Source: Fibrobacter sp. UWB10
Lineage (GTDB): Bacteria > Fibrobacterota > Fibrobacteria > Fibrobacterales > Fibrobacteraceae
NCBI RefSeq assembly: GCF_900182935.1
Contig: NZ_FXUE01000002.1
Location: 620,001 to 684,000 of the forward strand
Direction: 5' to 3'
DNA: 64,000 nucleotides
The notes under the pieces were generated by a model. The model had not been told where the DNA came from, did no database searches, and saw only the letters and a program-made list of their open reading frames with translations. The position numbers and the translations under genes were made by a program. Shown one piece after another: positions 8,780 to 17,250 of this stretch (the stretch's first letter is position 1; each line of letters opens with the position of its first letter).

Positions 8780-9517
8780 ATGAAAAAGCAGTTGTTGGCC
8801 CTTTGCGCCGCCGCATTGATGGTTTCCGTTACCGGTTGTAACGACAAGATGGATCCGAATGATCCGCAGTCCGTGCGTAAGTACCTGACCAAGCAACAGA
8901 TTCCCTTTACCCCGAACCAGTTCGTTTCTTATGCAGTGAACGGTGATACTGCCAAGATGACGCTCTTCTTGCAGGCTTCTTTCGAAATTGACGCTCCGGC
9001 CGACAACGGCAACAACGCTGTGGCTATCGCTGCCAACAAGGGCAACATGGTGGTGCTCAACTATTTGTTCGAACATGGTGCAAAGGCCGACGTGAAGAAC
9101 GGCAACGGCGAAGCTGTGCTCGACAACGCCGTGATGATGGGCAACAAGGAAGTGGTGAACCGCCTCTTGACCCAGCTCAAGGCCGAAGGTGCTGAAACCC
9201 AGACGCTCGGTACTGCAGTTCTCCTCGCCGCAAAGACTGGCAAGGTCGACATGCTCGAAGTTTTGGCCGAAGCCGGTGCACCGCTCGATTCCCGTAGCGC
9301 TGACGGTTACCTCCCGATCCACTGGACCGTGAAGAACGGTAACTACGACGCCATGATGTTCCTCATCAACAAGGGTGTCGATGTGAACGCCAAGTGCGGT
9401 CAGGGCTATTCTGTGCTCGACTGGGCTACCAACGAAGGCTATACCCGCCTGATCAAGGCCCTTAAGAAGGCTGGCGCCAAGAATACTCCGCAGTACTTCA
9501 AGGATTCCAAGAAGTAA
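8780..9517 (+). CDS. Ankyrin-repeat lipoprotein
   Basis: The chosen start is the ATG at 8780, with GGAG at 8767-8770; an in-frame TTG at 8765 overlaps that site. The 245-residue product begins with a lipoprotein signal (lipobox VTGC) and then carries five or six ankyrin repeats (motifs NGNNAVAIAANKGNMVVLN, DGYLPIHWTVKNGNYDAMM, GYSVLDWATNEGYTRLIK). Ankyrin repeats mediate protein-protein contacts; here they would act in the periplasm or at the outer membrane. The partner is unknown. A terminator follows. Confidence 0.85.
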   Translation: MKKQLLALCAAALMVSVTGCNDKMDPNDPQSVRKYLTKQQIPFTPNQFVSYAVNGDTAKMTLFLQASFEIDAPADNGNNAVAIAANKGNMVVLNYLFEHGAKADVKNGNGEAVLDNAVMMGNKEVVNRLLTQLKAEGAETQTLGTAVLLAAKTGKVDMLEVLAEAGAPLDSRSADGYLPIHWTVKNGNYDAMMFLINKGVDVNAKCGQGYSVLDWATNEGYTRLIKALKKAGAKNTPQYFKDSKK

Positions 9518-9556
9518 TTCTTGAATTTTACGCAAATTTCGCGATTTTCTCGCTTA

Positions 9557-9593
9557 GAACCGTGGTCTAGTGGCCGCGGTTCTTTGTATTTTT
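9557..9593 (+). terminator. Rho-independent terminator
   Basis: The stem GAACCGTGG / CCGCGGTTC (one G-T pair) is followed by TTTGTATTTTT. It ends the ankyrin lipoprotein transcript and lies just before the TonB-type operon. Confidence 0.75.
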
Positions 9594-9598
9594 CGCAT

Positions 9599-10393
9599 AT
9601 GAAATTTCATTTACTGACCAAGATATTCCTTTGCCTGAGCCTTGCGGGCGTTGTTTCGCAGGCGCAGGAAACGGTTGAAAGTGTCCGTCGCCAAATTAAG
9701 GCGGTTGAGGCTGAAACGGCTCGCGAAAAATCGCTCCATGAGGCTGAAAAGAAACGCCATGCCGAATTTGTCGAAGTGGGCCGCAAAAAAGTGCAGGCGC
9801 TTGCCACACAGAACAAGACCTTGAAGGCCGAAATCGATTCCTTGAAGGCGGAACTCCAGAATTTGGCTAACGTGCGCCAGAAATCCCTGGGCACAGTCAA
9901 GTACTTTGAAAACCGTAAGGCCAAGTACGGCGAATCGCTTGCCATGGTAATCGATTCCTTGGTGCCGGTATTTGAATCGGACTTTCCGTACCGCAACGAT
10001 GAAACTGTCAAGAGCATTCAAGAAATTGCAAACCAGCTCCATAAGGGCTTGATTGAAGCAGACGACGGCTTGAACCGTGCGCTCGAAGTCTTTTACGACC
10101 GCATTCGCCTGGGTTACACGACCGAAGTGTACAAAGGATTCTTGCAGGTGGATGCTCGCAATGTTCCGGGTACTTACTTGCGCTATGGTGCTGTCGCCTC
10201 GATTTTCGTGAGTAACGATGGCAACGATGTGCTGTGGCTTAGCCGGACGGCCGATGGCGGTTATGCCTGGAAGAACGTGTCCGATGACCTTGCCATGCGC
10301 ACGGCAATGAAGGATGTGATGAAGGTGGCCGAAGGTAAGACGGCTCCGAGACTTGTCATGATTCCGGTGACGATTCCGAAGGAGGGCAAGTAA
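9599..10393 (+). CDS. DUF3450-type periplasmic coiled-coil protein of a TonB operon
   Basis: The start is the ATG at 9599, giving a signal peptide (MKFHLLTKIFLCLSLAGVVSQA). The 264-residue protein has a long coiled coil (about residues 25-110, rich in Glu/Lys/Ala) followed by a compact C-terminal domain with LRYGAVASIFVSNDG and DVLWLSRTADGG, resembling the DUF3450 family that is encoded beside ExbB/TtpC-type genes. It probably works with the stator complex encoded immediately downstream (zero spacing). No clear Shine-Dalgarno is visible. Family call from architecture and context. Confidence 0.75.
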   Translation: MKFHLLTKIFLCLSLAGVVSQAQETVESVRRQIKAVEAETAREKSLHEAEKKRHAEFVEVGRKKVQALATQNKTLKAEIDSLKAELQNLANVRQKSLGTVKYFENRKAKYGESLAMVIDSLVPVFESDFPYRNDETVKSIQEIANQLHKGLIEADDGLNRALEVFYDRIRLGYTTEVYKGFLQVDARNVPGTYLRYGAVASIFVSNDGNDVLWLSRTADGGYAWKNVSDDLAMRTAMKDVMKVAEGKTAPRLVMIPVTIPKEGK

Positions 10394-11905
10394 ATGAAAT
10401 GTGAAATGTGGAATGTGAGATGTGGAGTGGCTTCTCTCGTTTTGGCGGCCTCTCTTGCAACATTGGCTCCGCTCTCTTACGCTCAGCAGAATGCCGATAT
10501 CGATGCCGTGAAGCAGCGTGCCGCGTTAAACAGCGCGAAGGCTGATTTGGAAGAAGCTCGCAAAAAGCGTGACATGGCCGTTGCTGCTCGCTGGAAGGAC
10601 CGCGAAACGGCCAACCAGGAACGCGAACTCTTTAATGAAAAGTATAACGAAAGCAAGGAAAAGGTCGACGCCTTGATGTCGGAACGTGCACGTCTGTTCG
10701 AAGATGTGCGCGTTGCTCGCGAAGACTTGGCTCAGGTGAAGCTGCAGGCCGAAAAGGCTCGCGCCGAATACTTGTCGCTGGCTGCTGGCCCTGAACGCTT
10801 GGAAACGCTTGCGAAGTTCAGCGAACAGGGAATTCCGTTCAAGATTGCTGAACGTGTCGAAGTGCAGAACAAGGTCAAAAAGGAAATGGGCTTGTACAGG
10901 GACGATCCCTTGCGCATTGCTCAAGCAGTTCTGAATGCAGCCAAGAATGAAATGGAATTCTCTCGCGAAGTCCAGGTAGAAAATGCCGAACTTGTTTTCG
11001 GAAACGCAGTGGCACAAGGTGGTCGCATGCGCCTGGGCGGACTTTACGCGATGCAGATGGCTAACGCTGTCGATATCAACGGCTTGCATCCGGCTGCTTT
11101 GATGCTCCCGGTGGCTGGCGAAAAGAAGCGCGTGTTCAGCTGGCAAGAAAACTTGACTCCCGATACCAAGTCTGAAATCAGCAAGGCTTTTGTCGAATCG
11201 AAGGATTCCGCCTACGTGATGGTACCGGTCGATGTACTCTTGAGTACAGAACTTTCGTCTGAAATGGCGAACCACCAGGAAACCACCTGGAAAGACGACT
11301 TGAGGGAATTCTTTAAGAACGGTGGTCTTTTGATGTACCCGCTGTCTGTGCTCTTTGCGCTGGGTCTTTTGATTGCCTTGTGGCGCTTTGTGTGGCTCTC
11401 TTATAGGGGCTTTGGTTCTATTGCCGCACACCGTGTGATTAAGGCTCTGAAGGCGGGCGATATCGAATCTGCTCGCAAGCTTGCCGTAAAGACTCACGGC
11501 GAAGTCGGTCGCGTGCTCAAGACGGTGCTGACCAAGAATTACAAGGACCGCGAAAGTGCAGAACGCGCCCTCGAAGAACTTTTCTCTGCTGAAGTTCCCA
11601 AGCTGGATTTTGGTCTGAACTGGATTTCTGTGTTTGCGGCTGTGGCTCCGTTGCTTGGCCTTTTGGGTACGGTGATGGGAATGATTGAACTTTTCGACGT
11701 GATTACCATGCACGGTACCTCTGACCCGAAACTTTTGGCAGGCGGTATTTCGATTGCTCTTGTCACGACGGAAACGGGTTTGATTGTTGCCATTCCGTTG
11801 CAGCTGATTCACACGTTCCTGGTGAACCGTTCTGAAGCCTTGCGCGGTCGCATGGAAAAGGCCGGTCTTGCCGTGTTGAATGCTCTTTGGATTAAGGAAA
11901 AGTAG
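10394..11905 (+). CDS. exbB: ExbB/TolQ-type stator protein with periplasmic coiled-coil extension (TtpC-like)
   Basis: The 503-residue protein has a signal-like N-terminus (cleavage after SYA, about residue 30), a predicted periplasmic coiled coil (about residues 35-135), a globular segment, and a C-terminal MotA/TolQ/ExbB domain. That domain has three membrane helices: GGLLMYPLSVLFALGLL, VAPLLGLLGTVMGMI and ISIALVTTETGLIVAIPL. It forms part of the proton-driven motor that powers TonB. The first codons are embedded in a TGTG/ATGTG-rich repeat like that at 40197. Its stop overlaps the next gene's GTG by one base. Confidence 0.88.
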   Translation: MKCEMWNVRCGVASLVLAASLATLAPLSYAQQNADIDAVKQRAALNSAKADLEEARKKRDMAVAARWKDRETANQERELFNEKYNESKEKVDALMSERARLFEDVRVAREDLAQVKLQAEKARAEYLSLAAGPERLETLAKFSEQGIPFKIAERVEVQNKVKKEMGLYRDDPLRIAQAVLNAAKNEMEFSREVQVENAELVFGNAVAQGGRMRLGGLYAMQMANAVDINGLHPAALMLPVAGEKKRVFSWQENLTPDTKSEISKAFVESKDSAYVMVPVDVLLSTELSSEMANHQETTWKDDLREFFKNGGLLMYPLSVLFALGLLIALWRFVWLSYRGFGSIAAHRVIKALKAGDIESARKLAVKTHGEVGRVLKTVLTKNYKDRESAERALEELFSAEVPKLDFGLNWISVFAAVAPLLGLLGTVMGMIELFDVITMHGTSDPKLLAGGISIALVTTETGLIVAIPLQLIHTFLVNRSEALRGRMEKAGLAVLNALWIKEK

Positions 11906-12567
11906 TGCCTGCAGTAGACCAAAATTCCGTACTTGAAGCGGCAATGGCCATTCTCTTTAGAGGTGGCTGGGTGCTTGCCCCGATCTTTGTGTTGGGGTGG
12001 TTCGGTTGGTTTTTAATGCTCGAACGCTACGCCTACTACTTTATGCTTCGCGGCGGTACCGTGAACGGCGTGGTGGGTGGATTCTGGAAGAATCTCGAAA
12101 AGAAGGGCGAAGATTTCGCTTTTGAAAAACTTTCGCACCACCGGTTCGGATATTTCTATGCGCTTGCCCGTGATGTCCGCAATTATCGCGACCAAGGGCC
12201 TACTGCGGTCCGCAACGCCATGGAAGAAACGCGCCACCGTATATCGCTCAATTTGTCTAGATCGCTCAAGACGATTTCGACATGCGCCGCTCTTTCTCCG
12301 ATGCTTGGCTTGTTGGGTACGGTTTCGGGCATGGTTCACACATTTGAAAACATTAAGCTTTTCGGTTTCGGAAACCCGGTGCTTTTTGCCGATGGTATTT
12401 CTGAAGCTTTGCTCACGACGCAGGCGGGACTTTTGATGTCGTTCCCGCTGATGCTTGCCTATAACTTCTTGGCAGGCCGTGTCGAAAAAATCGAGGAACT
12501 GGCCTGGAGCGAAGCGCTCAAGTACGAAAGCTACGTTTTTAAAGAAGGAAAGTTTGAGGTCAAATAA
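11905..12567 (+). CDS. exbB: ExbB/TolQ-type proton-channel protein
   Basis: The 220-residue protein begins at a GTG that overlaps the previous stop by one base. Three membrane helices are visible (VLAPIFVLGWFGWFLML; TCAALSPMLGLLGTVSGM; LLTTQAGLLMSFPLMLAYN), the conserved ExbB/TolQ arrangement. With ExbD it makes the inner-membrane proton channel that energises TonB. Two ExbB-type proteins in one operon, one with a periplasmic extension, is the known TtpC-ExbB-ExbD-TonB arrangement. Its stop overlaps the exbD ATG by one base. Confidence 0.93.
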   Translation: MPAVDQNSVLEAAMAILFRGGWVLAPIFVLGWFGWFLMLERYAYYFMLRGGTVNGVVGGFWKNLEKKGEDFAFEKLSHHRFGYFYALARDVRNYRDQGPTAVRNAMEETRHRISLNLSRSLKTISTCAALSPMLGLLGTVSGMVHTFENIKLFGFGNPVLFADGISEALLTTQAGLLMSFPLMLAYNFLAGRVEKIEELAWSEALKYESYVFKEGKFEVK

Positions 12568-12971
12568 TGAGTTTTATTCGTAAAAGAGTTCATGATACAG
12601 GAAAGATTGACGTGTCGCCGATGCTCGACTGCGTCTTTATCCTGCTTATCTTCTTTATTGTGACGTCGACTTTCACGCGCGAAACGGGCGTTGACGTTAC
12701 CAAGCCCAAGGCCAGTTCTGCAAAGGATTTGGCCAAGGAAAGCATTTTGATTGGCGTGACTCGCCAGGGTACGATTCACATTAACGAAACCCAGGTGAAT
12801 CTGACGACTTTGAATACGGTGCTCCGCCAGATGATGGCTGAAGCGCCTGACCGCCCGGTGATTATCGTGAGCGATCGCGATGCCCCTAACGGTGTCGTTG
12901 TCGATATTCTCGATGAATGCAACCTCGCCAAGGTCCGCAAAGTTTCTATCTCGGCGAATAAGGAAGAATAG
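12567..12971 (+). CDS. exbD: ExbD/TolR biopolymer transport protein
   Basis: The 134-residue protein has the single N-terminal membrane helix of ExbD/TolR with the essential proton-carrying Asp at residue 21 (SPMLDCVFILLIFF) and a periplasmic domain of about 95 residues (ILIGVTRQGTIHINE, PVIIVSDRDAPNGVVVDILD). It is the partner of the ExbB-type proteins upstream; proton flow through the complex drives conformational change in TonB. The start overlaps the exbB stop by one base. Confidence 0.95.
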   Translation: MSFIRKRVHDTGKIDVSPMLDCVFILLIFFIVTSTFTRETGVDVTKPKASSAKDLAKESILIGVTRQGTIHINETQVNLTTLNTVLRQMMAEAPDRPVIIVSDRDAPNGVVVDILDECNLAKVRKVSISANKEE

Positions 12972-12982
12972 CCCCGTTTTTT

Positions 12983-13624
12983 ATGCTTGATTTTGTTGGA
13001 AAATATCTCCGTTACCCGATTGCACTAGTGCTCTCCTTTGTGTTGAGCGCGGTGTTTTTCCTTGCGATTCCGGTGATTAATGCATTGATGTCTGATAAGG
13101 GCGTTAAAGGGCAAAAGGAATTGGAGGCCGTGACCGAGGTGGAAGTCCTGGTGAGTGAAAAGAAACCGGAAGTCAAGCAGAAGGTGATTCGCACAATTGT
13201 GAACCCGAATCCGTTCAAGATTACCTCGAACATGGGGGTGTCTCGCAGTCAGAATTTCCAGATGGATTTGTCGCTTGCCCGCGGTGCTGCTGGCGATGGC
13301 GTGGCTGTTGGTACGGGCTCCATGGAAAACGTGGTGTACGAAGCGGGCGAAGTGGACGAACAGGCCCAAGTTTTGCGTGAAATCCAGCCCAAGTTCCCCG
13401 AAAAGGCTAAGCGCATGGGCGTTTCGGGTTACGTAAAAGTCTTGATTGTGATTGATGTGAATGGCGATGTGGCGCAGGCTCAGGTGTTGACGCAGGATCC
13501 TGCCGGCTATGGATTTGATAACGAAGCCTTGAAGGCTGTAAGACAGTGGAAGTTTAGCCCGGCGCAGTTGGGCGGATTCCCCGTGGCACAGAAGGCCACA
13601 AAGGAGTTCCGCTTTGTTAATTGA
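12983..13624 (+). CDS. tonB: TonB family energy transducer
   Basis: The 213-residue protein has an N-terminal membrane anchor (IALVLSFVLSAVFFLAIPVI), a short charged spacer, and a C-terminal TonB domain (about residues 135-213: YVKVLIVIDVNGDV, GFDNEALKAVRQWKFSPA). TonB spans the periplasm and transmits energy from ExbBD to outer-membrane receptors. The spacer lacks the usual long Pro-Lys region, so its reach is modest. No TonB-dependent receptor is encoded in this window. Confidence 0.92.
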   Translation: MLDFVGKYLRYPIALVLSFVLSAVFFLAIPVINALMSDKGVKGQKELEAVTEVEVLVSEKKPEVKQKVIRTIVNPNPFKITSNMGVSRSQNFQMDLSLARGAAGDGVAVGTGSMENVVYEAGEVDEQAQVLREIQPKFPEKAKRMGVSGYVKVLIVIDVNGDVAQAQVLTQDPAGYGFDNEALKAVRQWKFSPAQLGGFPVAQKATKEFRFVN

Positions 13625-13658
13625 TTTTAATTACAAATTGTTTTTCTTTTTTAAAAAG

Positions 13659-14759
13659 ATGACAAAGGTTTTATGCGGGCGGGGCCCCAGCTCGGAGTTG
13701 CGAAGGCCGCACGGGCCCCTCCCTGCACCCTCCCCATCCTTGGCCGACGCTAATTCTGACAAAAAAAGTTATCTGCGGACAAAAAAATCTTTTTTTGTTA
13801 GTGTATTATTGTTTGCTGTTTCTGTTGAAAGTGCTTTTGCCGCTGAAGACTATTTCTTCAAGGCAAATGAGTTGTATGACCAGGGCAAGTTTAAGGAAGC
13901 GGTGCCGCTGTATCGTGCTGCGATTGATGATGGCCGCTATGAACCGTTTGCTTGGTTCAACTTGGGCAATGCTATGGTGCAACTTGACCGCAAGCAGGTG
14001 GCCATGGTCGCTTACAAGCGTACGGTAGAACTTTTGCCGACGTTTGAAAAGGCCTGGATGCTCCTTGGCGACCTTTACTACTTGGGCAATGATGTGGGTG
14101 AAGCCATTGCGGCTTACAATCGCGCCATTGAACTCGGCGTGGAATCGGATCATGTGCATTTTGCGCTGGCGGAATGCTACTTGAAGGGTCGAGACTGGAC
14201 GCTTGCACAGAAGAACTTTGAACGCGCTTTGCAGCTGAACCCGGACCGTATGGATGCTTGGTATGGCCTTGCTGAAGTCTACGAAAAATTGGGCGACTAC
14301 GAATACGCCATCAAGACGCTTCAGAATGCTTTGCAGATGACAGCTACCGCGGGCGCCGATGTTCATTTTACGATGGCTTATTACTACCGCAGCATGGATT
14401 CTGCGAGACAATCCTTGAACGAAATGGAAAATGGAATCTTGATGGATCCGGAAAATGTTTCGGCTCGCCGCTACTTGGCGCAAATGTATGTGCAGAACAA
14501 TTCTCCGTGGATGGCCATTTTTACGCTTGAAGAAGGACTTCGCCACAATAAGGGTAAGGCGGATTTGAACCTGGATTTGGGACAGATTTACTTTACCCAG
14601 AAACGCTATGACGAAGCGTTCGATTGCTACATGAAGGCTTGGCTTGCGGGCAATTCGCAAGGGCGTATCGGTGCTGAAAATGTAGGCCACGTATTCTCGA
14701 ATGCGGGTGATACCGAAAAAGCCGAAAGCCTGTACAAGCGCATTCGCGAGAAAAAGTAG
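13659..14759 (+). CDS. TPR-repeat protein, exported (start uncertain)
   Basis: The protein has a signal-peptide-like stretch (KKSFFVSVLLFAVSVESAFA) followed by about eight tetratricopeptide repeats, such as AEDYFFKANELYDQGKFKEA and AWFNLGNAMVQLDRKQVAM. The start is unclear: ATG at 13659 forces a roughly 50-residue G+C-rich leader before the signal peptide; TTG at 13740 would shorten it. The leader comes from a G+C-rich palindromic insert (13674-13745) unlike its surroundings. Last gene of the TonB operon; TPR proteins there are probably scaffolds in the periplasm. Confidence 0.8.
   Translation: MTKVLCGRGPSSELRRPHGPLPAPSPSLADANSDKKSYLRTKKSFFVSVLLFAVSVESAFAAEDYFFKANELYDQGKFKEAVPLYRAAIDDGRYEPFAWFNLGNAMVQLDRKQVAMVAYKRTVELLPTFEKAWMLLGDLYYLGNDVGEAIAAYNRAIELGVESDHVHFALAECYLKGRDWTLAQKNFERALQLNPDRMDAWYGLAEVYEKLGDYEYAIKTLQNALQMTATAGADVHFTMAYYYRSMDSARQSLNEMENGILMDPENVSARRYLAQMYVQNNSPWMAIFTLEEGLRHNKGKADLNLDLGQIYFTQKRYDEAFDCYMKAWLAGNSQGRIGAENVGHVFSNAGDTEKAESLYKRIREKK
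13674..13745. repeat. G+C-rich palindromic insert between tonB and the TPR gene
   Basis: About 70 bases with far higher G+C than the flanks, holding GGGGCCCC, CACGGGCCCCTCCC and CACCCTCCCC. The flanking sequence on both sides is A/T-rich. It looks like an intergenic repeat read through by the downstream frame. Confidence 0.4.
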
Positions 14760-14778
14760 ATTCTTCGTGGTGTAGCGC

Positions 14779-16092
14779 TTGCTTTTACTCGTTGTCATAT
14801 ATGCGGCCTTTATTGGCCTAGGGCTTCCTGATACGGTGCTTGGGGCGGCATGGCCCGTGATGCAGCATGACCTGAATGCGCCTCTTTCGGCAGCAGGGCT
14901 TTTGTCGATTATCGTCAGTGTGGGAACGATTGTTTCGAGTTTGTGGACGCCGGCACTTTTGCGCCTGATGGGAACGGGTAAGCTTGTCTTTGTGAGTATT
15001 GCGCTTACGGCGGTGGCTTCGTTTGGTTACGGATTTTCGACGACATTTTGGATGATGAGCCTGTTTGCGGTTCCCATGGGAATCGGGGCGGGTGCAATCG
15101 ATGTCGCGATGAACAACTTTGCGGCCATTTACTTGGAATCGAAACACACGAGTTGGCTGCATGCCAGTTGGGGCGTGGGCGCATGCCTTGGTCCAGCTCT
15201 GTTTTCTATCTCGGTGGTGACGGGTGTCGGTTGGCGTGGAGCCTACGACATAGTCGCCTTGTTGCTTGCGGTGATTGCCGCGATGATGCTTATAACGCTC
15301 CCGATTTGGAAAAAGACGGAAAAACGCGATGCTTTGCAGCAGGCGCCTGCGGTAAAGGATATCTCGCTGTGGGCGGCGCTCAAGGTGCCTGGAATGAAAC
15401 TTTCTTTCTGGGTGTTCTTCTTTTATTCGTCGCTTGAAATTTCCACAAGTCTTTGGTGCGGTACTTATTTGGTGGCTCGCGGTTTTGAACCTGAAATCGG
15501 GGCGATTGCGGTTTCGCTCATGTTTGCTTCTGTCATGATTGGCCGCATTTTGAGTGGCTTTTTTGCTATTAAGTTTACGGATATGCGCTTGGTGCATGCG
15601 GGTATTGCCATCGTGGTGCTAGGCTGTCTTGTTCTGGTATTGCCTTTGCCGCTCTGGTTTACGCCGGTGTGTATTTGTCTGCTTGGGCTCGGTTGTGCTC
15701 CGGTGTATCCGTCACTTATTCATGCGACCCCAGCACGATTTGGTGAAGAACTTTCGGGCCGCGCCATCAGTATTCAAATGGCTGGCTCTTATGTGGGGTC
15801 CATTCTGATGCCGCCAGCGTTTGGACTTGTTGCTATCAAGACATCTGTAATTGTGTGGCCGGTGGCGTTAGCGTTGTTTGTGGGTTGTCTTTTGCTGTGT
15901 GTATGCTTGCTCGATTATGTGACTCGCAAAAAGTTACATAATGCTTTCGCGACCGAGCGAATCAAGGACATTTTGCACCAAGTCGAGAAAATGGCGGAAC
16001 TGCGCCGAAGGCTCCGTAAGGAACGTCGTCGGGAACGCCGGAAAAACAAGCTGAAACAAGCGCGAATCAAACGAAAGCTGGACCGCCATTAA
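14779..16092 (+). CDS. Major facilitator superfamily transporter (FucP-like sugar MFS)
   Basis: The 437-residue protein starts at a TTG, the only in-frame start after the upstream stop at 14773. It has about 12 membrane helices and begins with FIGLGLPDTVLGAAWPVM, the first-helix signature of FucP-like and related MFS sugar permeases; HASWGVGACLGPALF lies in helix 4/5. Likely a proton-coupled importer or exporter of a sugar or small solute. The last 35 residues are an unusually basic tail (RRRLRKERRRERRKNK), presumably cytosolic. Nearest neighbours do not reveal the substrate. Confidence 0.85.
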   Translation: MLLLVVIYAAFIGLGLPDTVLGAAWPVMQHDLNAPLSAAGLLSIIVSVGTIVSSLWTPALLRLMGTGKLVFVSIALTAVASFGYGFSTTFWMMSLFAVPMGIGAGAIDVAMNNFAAIYLESKHTSWLHASWGVGACLGPALFSISVVTGVGWRGAYDIVALLLAVIAAMMLITLPIWKKTEKRDALQQAPAVKDISLWAALKVPGMKLSFWVFFFYSSLEISTSLWCGTYLVARGFEPEIGAIAVSLMFASVMIGRILSGFFAIKFTDMRLVHAGIAIVVLGCLVLVLPLPLWFTPVCICLLGLGCAPVYPSLIHATPARFGEELSGRAISIQMAGSYVGSILMPPAFGLVAIKTSVIVWPVALALFVGCLLLCVCLLDYVTRKKLHNAFATERIKDILHQVEKMAELRRRLRKERRRERRKNKLKQARIKRKLDRH

Positions 16093-16113
16093 ATAGGGTG
16101 CGGCGTCTTTTTC

Positions 16114-16121
16114 TACATTTG
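16114..16121 (+). promoter_or_regulatory. TAnnTTTG promoter-like motif, leaderless spacing
   Basis: TACATTTG ends 5 nt before the ATG at 16127. Confidence 0.45.
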
Positions 16122-16126
16122 GTTTC

Positions 16127-17245
16127 ATGGCAAAGAAGAAAAAGGTATGGAAATCTCCTGCCATGGCACAGGCCATGCGCAGCAAAGAAGACAAACTCCG
16201 TGAAACGCTTACGCAGATTGTGAGCGGACAGAGCAGACTTTTACACCGCCCCGAAGATTTGTACGAGGCGATTGCAAACGGCATTGACGATATCGAAAAC
16301 TTCAAGAATCCGAAAGACCAGCTGGAACTTTTAGCTTGGACTTTGCGTGCAGACTTTATTTCGTTCAAGGCCGATACCGACGAAGAAAAGGAATACTGGG
16401 ACAACCTCTTTTACGATGCGGGAACGTTTTTTGTGGAACTGGCATCGCAGTATACCGACAAGGATTATGTCGCAGACTTGATTCATGACCTCGCCATGCG
16501 CCATGTGGGTGGTGAAGGCCGCTCGGTGGTGTTCCTGAGTGTCGAAGAAATTTTGCCCAAGGAACGCGCGCAGGCCTTGCTCGAAGAATTGATCAACAAG
16601 GTCACCGAAGTCGACCAGGGCAACCGCGAAGATATTCTGGATGCCATTTGCGATATGGCTGATTCTATCAAGGATGCGGCGAACTTTGCGAAGGCTGCAC
16701 TCCTGAAGGATCCGGATAAGAGCAATGCAACGCTTATCGATATCGCCAACGCCCAGTTTATGGCAGGGAACATTGAACTTGCCAAGCAGTGGCTCGGCGA
16801 TGTTCGCAACCCCGGCTCCGAAGACGAAGAAGCGTATCTGGATTTGCAGGCCGCCATTGCCGACAAGGAAGGTCGCAAGTCCGATTGCATCAAGATTGCC
16901 CGTACCTTGTATGAGACTTTCCCGAAGGTGATGAACCTCGGGCGTTTGGCCGCCTTCTTGCCCGATGCTGAGGCCGACCGCGTGCTCAAGGAACATGAAC
17001 AGTTCCGTAACGGCAATACGGCGAATCTGGAATTTATGCAGTTGCTCGCCGGCATGAAGCGTTACAACCAGCTTTCGGGCTACGTGGACCGCTTTGAAAA
17101 GGACTTGACGACGCTCGATGCCGAAGAACTGACCGAGTTTGCAGACGCCGTTGAAAAGGACGGCCAGAAGGCTCTTGCCGACCACATTCGCGACTGGATT
17201 GTGGAAGAACCGGAAGACGCACAAGCCTTTGATGACAAGGATTAA
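16127..17245 (+). CDS. Hypothetical cytosolic helical-repeat protein
   Basis: The 372-residue protein has no signal peptide or membrane helix. It begins with a basic segment (MAKKKKVWKSPAMAQAMR), continues as acidic, helix-rich sequence with TPR-like or HEAT-like pairs (for example AATFANAKAALLKDPDKS-type helices around residues 180-250), and ends in an acidic tail (EEPEDAQAFDDKD). I recognise no catalytic motif. It lies 5 bp upstream of the tetrapyrrole genes and may share their transcript, but no functional link can be drawn. Confidence 0.7.
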   Translation: MAKKKKVWKSPAMAQAMRSKEDKLRETLTQIVSGQSRLLHRPEDLYEAIANGIDDIENFKNPKDQLELLAWTLRADFISFKADTDEEKEYWDNLFYDAGTFFVELASQYTDKDYVADLIHDLAMRHVGGEGRSVVFLSVEEILPKERAQALLEELINKVTEVDQGNREDILDAICDMADSIKDAANFAKAALLKDPDKSNATLIDIANAQFMAGNIELAKQWLGDVRNPGSEDEEAYLDLQAAIADKEGRKSDCIKIARTLYETFPKVMNLGRLAAFLPDAEADRVLKEHEQFRNGNTANLEFMQLLAGMKRYNQLSGYVDRFEKDLTTLDAEELTEFADAVEKDGQKALADHIRDWIVEEPEDAQAFDDKD

Positions 17246-17250
17246 GTCTG

